This document shows, piece after piece, positions 1 through 5,355 of a stretch of 8,242 nucleotides of DNA (the stretch's first letter is position 1; each line of letters begins with the position of its first letter). The stretch spans positions 1 to 8,242 of the forward strand of contig CAZOLI010000083.1 of the NCBI GenBank assembly GCA_964580675.1, written 5' to 3'. The position numbers were made by a program, and so were the translations under genes. Under the pieces are notes generated by a model. The model was not told the origin of the DNA. It ran no database searches and was given only the letters and a program-made list of their open reading frames with translations. The DNA is from CAZOLI01 sp964580675 (GTDB taxonomy: Bacteria > Planctomycetota > MHYJ01 > CAYXQY01).

Positions 1-45
1 GGGATGAATGCTGGTTGCGGTTGCGGGAAACTTAACAGTCAAAGG

Positions 46-116
46 AGATCGGGCTGGAAAGCCCGATCTACGAAGGGGAAACGTTGAAAAGGGTCCCTCG
101 GGCATTCTTGCCCGAG
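46..116. repeat. REP-like inverted pair (BIME-like), left copy 1
   Basis: Hairpin one has arms AGATCGGGCT (46-55) and AGCCCGATCT (60-69) with a GGAA loop. CTAC at 68-71 means that the minus strand reads GTAG at the 5' foot of the hairpin. Hairpin two has arms CTCGGGC (97-103) and GCCCGAG (110-116); here the GTAG position is mutated to GTCC (93-96). Read on opposite strands the two hairpins are almost the same sequence. GTAG beside an imperfect palindrome, in inverted pairs, is the known layout of REP/BIME elements moved by RAYT (Y1-type) transposases. No such transposase gene is in the window, so that assignment is inference. Confidence 0.7.
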
Positions 117-202
117 CACCGGTAAAAAGGTAGGAAACCAATAAAAGGGAGATTACAGGGATGAATGCTGGTTGCGGTTGCGGGAAACTTAACAGTCAAA
201 GG

Positions 203-273
203 AGATCGGGCTGGAAAGCCCGATCTACGAAGGGGAAACGTTGATAGAAGTAACTCGAGGATTCCAGCCCGAG
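203..273. repeat. REP-like inverted pair, left copy 2 (second half degenerate)
   Basis: The first hairpin (203-226) is identical to the one at 46-69, including the adjacent CTAC. The second (254-273, preceded by GTAA at 250-253) keeps the outer CTCG/CGAG pairs but has mismatches inside the stem, so it is a decayed copy of the element at 97-116. Confidence 0.6.
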
Positions 274-314
274 AACGGAGCGCAAACGATACCGTTTTTG
301 AAAATAGCAATGGC

Positions 315-636
315 CCAGCGTCACAAAAAATAACGTGTACGCCGGGCGACGTCGTCGCCTTCCGTACACGACAAAAAACACGGCAATTTCAGTTCAACAG
401 TTTGGCGTAAGGAATTGGGTTCTGTTGTCGTGCACGGAGCGTCAGCGGAGTGCACGTTTTCTGAAGAAGTTGTCTCCAGCGTCAAAAAATAACGTGTTCC
501 CCAGACGGCGTACCCGTCCTGCGTACCTTACAACGAACACGACAATTTCAGTTCAACCGTTTCGCGTCAGGAAAAGGGCTCTGTTGTCGTGCACGAGACG
601 GAAGTGGAGTGCACGTTTTCGTGGGCTCACCTTTCC
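315..636. repeat. Two tandem ~160-bp structured repeats
   Basis: The sequence CCAGCGTC followed by an A-run and TAACGTGT occurs at 315-338 and 476-497, and similarity continues through a shared CAATTTCAGTTCAAC block and a shared CTGTTGTCGTGCAC block. Each unit ends in a stem CGTGCAC/GTGCACG with a 14-base loop (429-456 and 588-615), followed by TTTT. Each also has an outer CGTGT/ACACG stem near its start, and the first unit has a further 8-bp stem (334-341 with 363-370) around an inner GGCGAC/GTCGCC stem (345-350, 354-359). The loops differ between copies while the stems are kept. The element is unrelated to the 157-bp repeat at 1-314. The frames open across it look like chance readings. Confidence 0.8.
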
Positions 637-650
637 CCATACGTTATGGG
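636..650 (-). terminator. Small hairpin directly after the hemN stop codon
   Basis: CCCATA (636-641) and TATGGG (645-650) form a perfect 6-bp stem with a 3-base loop, directly abutting the hemN TGA (653-651). No T-run follows on the minus strand, so it is not a standard intrinsic terminator. It could be a 3' end stabiliser or part of a termination region. Confidence 0.3.
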
Positions 651-2048
651 TCAAATCGTCTTCGAATACGGGCCCTCCTCGTTCTGTTTCAGGTCCGTGT
701 ACCGGTCAAACACCATGCAGATGTTTCGCAGCAGCAACCGCCCCCGGTCGGTCACCTCAATCGATTCCTGTGTCCGTTCCAGCAACCCCTGCTTTTCCAG
801 TCTCTCGCACCGATCCAGTTCCGACCGGAAGTACTGGTTGAAGTCCACGGAAAACTTCTCCTTCACGTCCCGCCGGCGACACCGGAGGTTACACATCAAT
901 TCCATGATGACGTACCGCCGAATGCGGTCGTCAGGGGTCAGTGTAAATCCCCGGCACGTGGCAAATTCGCCGTCCTCAACGGCTTCGTAATATTCATCGA
1001 AGGACTTGTGATTTTGAGCGTACACATGGTTCAGAATCGAGATGCCCGTCAGACCAAGGCCGAACAGATCCGTACCGGCGTGCGTGAAATAACCCTGAAA
1101 ATTCCGCTGTAAGGTGCCCTCTTCCTGCGCGATCGCGAGGTCATCGTCGGGCTTCGCAAAATGATCCAGCCCAATAAATCGGTACCCCTTCCGGGTCAAT
1201 GTCTCGATGGCCAGTTTGATCAGCCGCAATTTGTCGCGTGGCCCGGGCAGGCGTTCCTCCGGAATGGCCCGCTGATGTTTTTTCTTCCAGGGCACGTGGG
1301 CGTAGCTGTAAATGGCCAGCCGGTCCGGGGAAAGGGATATGGTCCGGGAAAGCGTCTCCTCAAACGTCACCAGTGTCTGGTCGGGAAGCCCGTATATCAG
1401 GTCGATGTTTAAACTCTCAACGTCGATCTCACGGGCCCACTGCACACATTTCGCCGTTTTCGCCGCGGACTGCTCTCGATTTATTAACGCCTGGACATCT
1501 CGGTCGAAGGTCTGCACGCCGAGGCTCATTCGGTTTACGCCCGCCTCGTCGAACGCGTCAAAATGTGCCTCCGTAATCTCCCGCGGATCGATCTCAATTC
1601 CTTTTTCGGCGTCCGCCGCAAACGAAAAGGTGGAGGCAATGTGTTCATGAAGCTCCAGAAACGTTTCCGGTTCCAGGTAGGAAGGACTTCCACCGCCAAG
1701 GTGTAGTTGGGCAATTTTTCGTTCGGAAGACATTCGTTCCGCGAGGAGGTCGATCTCCTTCTTTAACACGTCCACGTAGGACCGAATTCGCTCCCTGTTG
1801 TGTGTGATGTGCGTGTTGCATCCACAGAAATAGCAAAGACGTCGACAGAAGGGTATATGCAGGTAGAGTGAAAACGGCCGGGAATGGTTCCGGTTGGTTC
1901 GAACCATTTCGTTCCGAAGATCTTCGGCCGAAAATTCCGGCGTAAATTCCGTGGCCGGCGGGTAACTGGTATACCTTGGCCCGGCCCGGTTAAACGATTC
2001 CAGCAGTTCCAGATCCACGTTCAGTTGTTCTTGCCTCTGCGTGTTCAT
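651..2048 (-). CDS. hemN: Oxygen-independent coproporphyrinogen III dehydrogenase (HemN)
   Basis: This radical-SAM enzyme of 465 residues, the usual length for HemN, oxidatively decarboxylates two propionate groups of coproporphyrinogen III to give protoporphyrinogen IX in the cytoplasm without oxygen. The cluster motif is C68-x3-C72-x2-C75-x-C77 (CRRLCYFCGC) after YLHIPF. Other visible signatures are YTSYP (26-30), the SAM-binding GGGSPS (118-123), EIDPRE (152-157), NIDLIYGLP (214-222), GLDHFAKPDDDLA (293-305), RNFQGY (315-320) and the C-terminal GRLLLRNICMVFD (436-448). The last belongs to the HemN C-terminal domain and argues for a true HemN rather than HemW. The frame stays open upstream to 2531, but that part overlaps the preceding gene and has no HemN-like sequence; the ATG at 2048 lies 7 bp after the upstream stop. 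It is the last gene of the probable tnaA operon. Its ribosome binding site is weak, suggesting coupled translation. Confidence 0.96.
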   Translation of the reverse strand: MNTQRQEQLNVDLELLESFNRAGPRYTSYPPATEFTPEFSAEDLRNEMVRTNRNHSRPFSLYLHIPFCRRLCYFCGCNTHITHNRERIRSYVDVLKKEIDLLAERMSSERKIAQLHLGGGSPSYLEPETFLELHEHIASTFSFAADAEKGIEIDPREITEAHFDAFDEAGVNRMSLGVQTFDRDVQALINREQSAAKTAKCVQWAREIDVESLNIDLIYGLPDQTLVTFEETLSRTISLSPDRLAIYSYAHVPWKKKHQRAIPEERLPGPRDKLRLIKLAIETLTRKGYRFIGLDHFAKPDDDLAIAQEEGTLQRNFQGYFTHAGTDLFGLGLTGISILNHVYAQNHKSFDEYYEAVEDGEFATCRGFTLTPDDRIRRYVIMELMCNLRCRRRDVKEKFSVDFNQYFRSELDRCERLEKQGLLERTQESIEVTDRGRLLLRNICMVFDRYTDLKQNEEGPYSKTI

Positions 2049-2055
2049 TGGATGA

Positions 2056-3117
2056 TTACCGGGAATGGTTCTCGAAATGTGCGATGGTGTTGACCGCCTT
2101 CCGACCCGTTGCCATGGAGGCGGAGACCCCGTGTCCCCCGAGACCCGACACCCAGTAAAACCGGTCCAGGTCCGGGTCCGCACCGATGAATGGCAACCGG
2201 TCGGGAAAAAAGGAACGCTGACACCACCAGCTGTTCTGTATCGAAAACGACGAAAATTGAGGATAGGTGGACGTAATTCGCTCCGCCAGTAGTTGCCGGA
2301 TGTTTTCGTAATGCCCGGGTGCTTCCCCCGGGTCGGTGGTAACGTTTTCACAGACACTGACCAGCGTCCCCTCCGATAACCGGCGAAAATAAATGTTGTG
2401 CTTCCGGTCCCAGTAATACGAGTAATCCAAATCGGGAAACGGGATTGTGGTCTGAAACAGGTACCGACCCTCCGGCTGGAGACCGCCTTTCCCGGAACCA
2501 TGGTGATCGCCCACCTCCCCGGCCCAGGCACCGGCCGCGTTTATCACGGCGGTGACCGGATACGTATCCGATGCCGACCTCAGAATCCATCGATCCCCCA
2601 ATCGGCGGCCGGAGGTGATTTCAATGTTTGTCCGAAGGGCTCCCCCCCGCTGTTTCAATTCGTCCGTTAACGTTTGCAGGAACGCCCCGGCATCCACCAG
2701 CCCGTCCTCCGGAAACTGCAGATAACGAAAACCATCGTTTTCACCTTCCGGCCGAAATGCCTCCGGAACATCCCCCGCCGGTAGTTGCCGGCAGGAGGTT
2801 TCCCCGGATCGAATCACCATTTTTGCCCGTTCGTCCGGCAGCAGCCATAACGAGGGACAGGAGGTTAAAAACGAATCGGAGATCCGGTTGTTGAAGGCCT
2901 TCAACAGACGTATACCATCGGAAAGCATGGATCGAAGTTCCTCGTCCGGGTGATAATGGTGCAGCATGCCCGCGTTGTTCCCCGAGGCCCACCGGCCCGG
3001 AAACGGTTCTTTCTCAAACACCTCGACGTTTTTTCGGCCGGTTTTCAGGAGGAACAGCGCCGTCGCCAGACCGGCCACGCCCGCACCAATCACCCCGTAC
3101 GTCCGACCGTTCATCAT
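2056..3117 (-). CDS. FAD-dependent oxidoreductase, DadA/glycine-oxidase (DAO) family
   Basis: A protein of 353 residues with the D-amino-acid-oxidase fold. The N-terminal FAD-binding motif is YGVIGAGVAGLATALFLL (7-24), and E35 probably binds the FAD ribose. SGNNAG (45-50) resembles the SxGNAG signature of DadA and glycine oxidase. VINAAGAWAGEVG (191-203) and the C-terminal block RLPFIGAD...WVSGLGGHGVSAS (307-334) are typical of the family. Such enzymes oxidise an amine or amino acid to an imine, passing electrons to oxygen or a respiratory acceptor; the substrate cannot be read from the sequence. The start is set by a strong Shine-Dalgarno TGGAGGG (3129-3123) five bases before the ATG at 3117; the next codon is also ATG (3114). 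An earlier in-frame start at 3153 lies upstream of that site and adds nothing conserved. It sits 65 bp after tnaA and 7 bp before hemN, so is probably co-transcribed with both. There is no signal peptide. Confidence 0.88.
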   Translation of the reverse strand: MMNGRTYGVIGAGVAGLATALFLLKTGRKNVEVFEKEPFPGRWASGNNAGMLHHYHPDEELRSMLSDGIRLLKAFNNRISDSFLTSCPSLWLLPDERAKMVIRSGETSCRQLPAGDVPEAFRPEGENDGFRYLQFPEDGLVDAGAFLQTLTDELKQRGGALRTNIEITSGRRLGDRWILRSASDTYPVTAVINAAGAWAGEVGDHHGSGKGGLQPEGRYLFQTTIPFPDLDYSYYWDRKHNIYFRRLSEGTLVSVCENVTTDPGEAPGHYENIRQLLAERITSTYPQFSSFSIQNSWWCQRSFFPDRLPFIGADPDLDRFYWVSGLGGHGVSASMATGRKAVNTIAHFENHSR

Positions 3118-3122
3118 CACAA

Positions 3123-3129
3123 CCCTCCA
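3123..3129 (-). promoter_or_regulatory. Shine-Dalgarno site of the FAD oxidoreductase gene
   Basis: The minus strand reads TGGAGGG, five bases before ATG at 3117. This near-ideal match decides the start among four in-frame ATG codons (3153, 3150, 3117, 3114) and shows that the host uses classical ribosome binding sites. Confidence 0.75.
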
Positions 3130-3182
3130 TGGAATGTACAGAAACGGCATCATCAGTAAAATTATCGTTCCACTCCTTCGTC

Positions 3183-4562
3183 CTAATTTTCGCCCCTGTC
3201 CGCGTCTTCCGGATCCGGAAATGGATGAACCGGTTGAAGTTCCGCCGAAAAATGTCGGACCAGTTCCGGTTCCTTCGTGAGTTCCAATCCCGGAATCTCC
3301 TCTTTCTTCTCCTGGATCGTTTCCAGCGTGGAGAAGAGGTGCTCCAGATGTTCCTTCGTGAGAGTTCTTCTTGGAATACAGAGCCGGGTTAATTCTCTGT
3401 CCATCGGCCGGGCGTCGTTTCCGTACATGAGTGAACCAATCTCCACGGAACGAATGCCCCCTTCGATGTATAACTGGTTCGACAGAGCAACACCGGGAAA
3501 TCGGTCCGGTGGAATGTGTGAAAGAAACGCACCGGCGTCCAGATATATCGCGTGAAGCGCCACCGGACGAACGAACGGTACGTCCAGCGCCGACAGCTGC
3601 TCCTCGATCTCCCGCGTCCGTTCGTATCGGTACCGAAGATACGATTCGTCAAGCATTTCCATCAAACCCACGCGGATCGCCTCCAGATCCCGTCCGGCCA
3701 GTCCCCCGTACGTGGGAAATCCTTCCGTGAGAATCAGTAATTGTTTGACTTCCTCCGCAAGTTCGTCGTCGTTCAGACAGAGCATGCCCCCGATGTGTGC
3801 AAGACCGTCCTTTTTCGCACTCATGAGGCACCCGTCGGATGCTCGAAACGTCGCTTCCGCCGCTTCCGCCGGCGTGGAAAAGGAGTTTTCCGATTCGTGA
3901 CGGAACATCCAGTAAGCATTTTCGGCAAACCTCGCGGCATCCAGGAAAAAAGGAATCCCGTGCTCCTTCGCGATGTTCCGGATGGATCGGATGTTCCGAA
4001 GGGAAACGGGCCGTCCGGCAAAGGAGTTGTTCGTTACCGTCATCATCGAAAGGGGAATGTTGCTGTCCCGTGACAGTTCCTCCCGGAGTTTCGTCGTGTC
4101 CATGTTGCCACTGAAGACGGATTCGGACCGGTCTGTACGGGCGGCGGGCAGATCAACCGGGATGCCCCCGTTGTATTTAATGTTGCCCCGCGTGGTATCG
4201 AAGTGGGTGTTGGACGGAACCCGATCCCCCTCGTCCACGAGAAGGGAGAACAGTATGCGTTCAGCCGCCCGACCCTGGTGTACGGGAAACACGTGTTGAT
4301 AACCGGTTAACTCTCGAACGGTCTCCTCGAAGGCCTCAAAACTTTTCGAACCGGCGTATCGTTCATCTCCCTGAAGCATCGCCCCGAGCTGCCGTTTCGA
4401 GAGCGCCCCGGTACCGCTGTCGGTCAGCATATCCAGATACACGTCCTCAGCGGACACACAAAACACATTGTAATTTGCTTCCTCCAGAATGTGCTTTCTC
4501 GATGCCCCATCGGGCATCGTCACCGAATCAACCGAGTGGATTTTGAAGGGTGGATGGTTCAT
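3183..4562 (-). CDS. tnaA: Tryptophanase (tryptophan indole-lyase), PLP-dependent
   Basis: A 459-residue cytoplasmic enzyme of the beta-eliminating lyase family (E. coli TnaA has 471) that cleaves L-tryptophan to indole, pyruvate and ammonia. The PLP lysine is K251 in MSAKKDG (247-253). D208 and R211 in FLDAARFAENA contact the cofactor, Y69 sits in RYAGS, and LLTDSGTG (46-53), THQGR-like VHQGRAAE (94-101) and EGFPTYGGLAGRD (280-292) are family hallmarks. Three positions that separate tryptophanase from tyrosine phenol-lyase are of tryptophanase type: D122 in HFDTTRGN (Thr in the phenol-lyase), I375 in RSVEIGS (Arg) and H437 in VRHFSA (Phe). Much of the remaining sequence, such as the N-terminus and GLAGRD, is closer to phenol-lyase, so substrate preference should be tested. 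The start at 4562 is chosen for AAGAGGTG just upstream and for length; the frame is open up to 4805. First gene of the probable operon, divergent from 4884. Confidence 0.93.
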   Translation of the reverse strand: MNHPPFKIHSVDSVTMPDGASRKHILEEANYNVFCVSAEDVYLDMLTDSGTGALSKRQLGAMLQGDERYAGSKSFEAFEETVRELTGYQHVFPVHQGRAAERILFSLLVDEGDRVPSNTHFDTTRGNIKYNGGIPVDLPAARTDRSESVFSGNMDTTKLREELSRDSNIPLSMMTVTNNSFAGRPVSLRNIRSIRNIAKEHGIPFFLDAARFAENAYWMFRHESENSFSTPAEAAEATFRASDGCLMSAKKDGLAHIGGMLCLNDDELAEEVKQLLILTEGFPTYGGLAGRDLEAIRVGLMEMLDESYLRYRYERTREIEEQLSALDVPFVRPVALHAIYLDAGAFLSHIPPDRFPGVALSNQLYIEGGIRSVEIGSLMYGNDARPMDRELTRLCIPRRTLTKEHLEHLFSTLETIQEKKEEIPGLELTKEPELVRHFSAELQPVHPFPDPEDADRGEN

Positions 4563-4566
4563 GATA

Positions 4567-4574
4567 CACCTCTT
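4567..4574 (-). promoter_or_regulatory. Shine-Dalgarno site of tnaA
   Basis: The minus strand reads AAGAGGTG followed by TATC and ATG, so the GAGG core is six bases before the start at 4562. It supports this start over in-frame starts further upstream, such as 4805 and 4655. Confidence 0.7.
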
Positions 4575-4580
4575 TCTCAA

Positions 4581-4594
4581 AACGATTAATCGTT
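4581..4594. promoter_or_regulatory. Perfect 14-bp palindrome upstream of tnaA, possible operator
   Basis: AACGATTAATCGTT reads the same on both strands. Its near edge is 18 bases before the tnaA ATG, just above the ribosome binding site. A perfect palindrome of this size could be bound by a dimeric regulator. No regulator gene is present in the window, and no named family is recognised. Confidence 0.45.
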
Positions 4595-4729
4595 GCACCG
4601 GACGATTTGCAATTTCCGTTCCGAAATCCCGAAAAACAGCGTCGGATATGGACATTCTCAACCAGAACGGCAAAATAACCCGAAATATTCCCAATGCCGC
4701 CGGGAAATGAAACCTGGGGCCGGGGATAT

Positions 4730-4770
4730 TTTGCACACCGGCAACAAAAAATTCCTGCCGGTGTTGCAAA
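4730..4770. promoter_or_regulatory. Long hairpin in the tnaA leader
   Basis: Arms 4730-4743 and 4756-4770 form 14 base pairs with one bulged base (4764) and a 12-base loop that holds an A6 run (T6 on the minus strand). No T-run follows the stem on either strand, so it is not itself a standard terminator. It lies about 170 bp upstream of the tnaA start and may act in RNA (leader structure) or as a DNA binding site. Confidence 0.6.
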
Positions 4771-4788
4771 CTGGAAGAAAACCGGCAG
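4745..4788 (-). terminator. Possible attenuator hairpin with T-run in the tnaA leader
   Basis: On the minus strand CTGCCGGT (4788-4781) can pair with ACCGGCAG (4762-4755), an 8-bp stem with an 18-base loop, followed by GAATTTTTTG (4754-4745). This resembles an intrinsic terminator. Its second arm is the same segment that pairs in the hairpin at 4730-4770, so the two structures exclude each other. The large loop makes it weaker than a usual terminator. Confidence 0.35.
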
Positions 4789-4883
4789 CGGATTCCACTG
4801 GTCATATAACGGCGTCTTCACACAGAACGGATCCTGTGTTCTAATGAAAGGGATTCGATCGTGTTCAGTTATTCCCCAACTCG

Positions 4884-5354
4884 ATGAAGTTGTTCGATCA
4901 ATTTCTCGTTGCCATTCATTTACTGGCCGCCGTCGGCTGGATCGGGGGCATTTTCTTCGCCACCTTCGTCCTCCTTCGTGTGATCAAAAACAGTGAATCC
5001 CCGGTGGAACACCGGCCGTTTTTGAAACGCGTCGTCGGACGGTTCCGGGGGCTTGCCCTGTTGTTCTCCGGGCTCCTCTTCATTACGGGCATATTAATGA
5101 TCCCCATGCGCTCCTTCCGGTCCCCGATTCGCTTCACGGCCATTACCGTCATGATCCTGGGATGGGTCGTCCTTACCGCCGTTGTTTCCGGGACCATCCC
5201 GTCCACGTCCTACTCCTCCCGGGAGGAAGACATCATGAAAAAAGAGGCGGAGGAATGGAACGTTCACCGCATGTTTTACCTGCACATCGCGATCAGCCTC
5301 ATGGGGATGCTGATTCTTGTAGCGGGCTCCGTTCTCACCCACACCGGCGGCTAA
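4884..5354 (+). CDS. Four-helix membrane protein, CopD/HemJ-like
   Basis: A small integral membrane protein of 156 residues with four predicted helices at about 7-32, 55-75, 82-103 and 130-151. The first helix, AIHLLAAVGWIGGIFFATFVLL, carries a histidine (H12) followed by a W-x-G-G pattern, as in the CopD and UPF0093/HemJ membrane families; H134 lies in the last helix, and such histidines can bind haem or metal. A charged loop with SSREEDIMKKEAEEW lies between helices 3 and 4. The exact family and function cannot be settled from sequence alone. The ATG at 4884 has no Shine-Dalgarno; an in-frame stop at 4845 excludes a long extension. It ends one base before the next gene, so the two are probably translated together and their products may work together in the membrane. 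Confidence 0.75.
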   Translation: MKLFDQFLVAIHLLAAVGWIGGIFFATFVLLRVIKNSESPVEHRPFLKRVVGRFRGLALLFSGLLFITGILMIPMRSFRSPIRFTAITVMILGWVVLTAVVSGTIPSTSYSSREEDIMKKEAEEWNVHRMFYLHIAISLMGMLILVAGSVLTHTGG

Positions 5355-5355
5355 G

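Larger units (their letters stand above)
1..314. repeat. Tandem 157-bp repeat, two units, each with a REP-like pair
   Basis: Two direct copies start at 1 and 158. Positions 1-87 and 158-244 are identical base for base, after which the copies diverge, so the second unit is a degenerate partial copy ending near 314. Each unit has a lead-in of about 45 bp, a perfect 10-bp stem with a GGAA loop (46-69 and 203-226), a core of about 27 bp, a second stem-loop (97-116; degenerate at 254-273) and, in the first unit, an A-rich tail (about 117-157). A diverged version with the same order and a 156-bp period lies at the right end of the window. No open reading frame here looks like a gene. Confidence 0.9.
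4563..4883. promoter_or_regulatory. Divergent control region between tnaA and the membrane genes
   Basis: A 321-bp gap between two divergent starts, so promoters for both directions should lie here. I cannot name a convincing -35/-10 pair on either strand. A TATAAC (4805-4810) could be a plus-strand -10, but no fitting -35 is seen. The region contains a perfect 14-bp palindrome, a long hairpin, a competing hairpin with a T-run, three related TTGCA...CCGG sequences, and inverted repeats CACAG (4821-4825)/CTGTG (4834-4838). No gene is convincing inside it; the open frames lack family similarity. Confidence 0.6.

Noticed and set aside
1..314. CRISPR array
   Set aside because: The period of 157 bp, near-identical long units and internal stem-loops do not fit short repeats with unique spacers, and no cas genes are present.
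315..636. Integron attC sites
   Set aside because: The palindromic repeats recall attC sites, but the typical RYYYAAC/GTTRRRY ends are not found at the edges and the genes are not arranged as single-orientation cassettes.
335..1112. Plus-strand open frames over the repeats and the end of hemN
   Set aside because: They are arginine- and serine-rich readings opposite hemN or through repeats, with no family similarity or ribosome binding site.
2049..2531. N-terminal extension of the hemN frame
   Set aside because: The open frame continues upstream, but it lies wholly within the FAD oxidoreductase gene on the same strand, has no HemN-like sequence, and the ATG at 2048 gives the normal family length.
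4563..4805. 81-residue N-terminal extension of tnaA
   Set aside because: The frame is open to 4805, but the extra residues match nothing in tryptophanases, and a good ribosome binding site precedes the ATG at 4562.
4528..4821. 97-codon minus-strand frame as a full gene
   Set aside because: It overlaps the tnaA start, covers the hairpins, and has no recognisable composition or domain. Only its first codons were considered, as a possible leader peptide.
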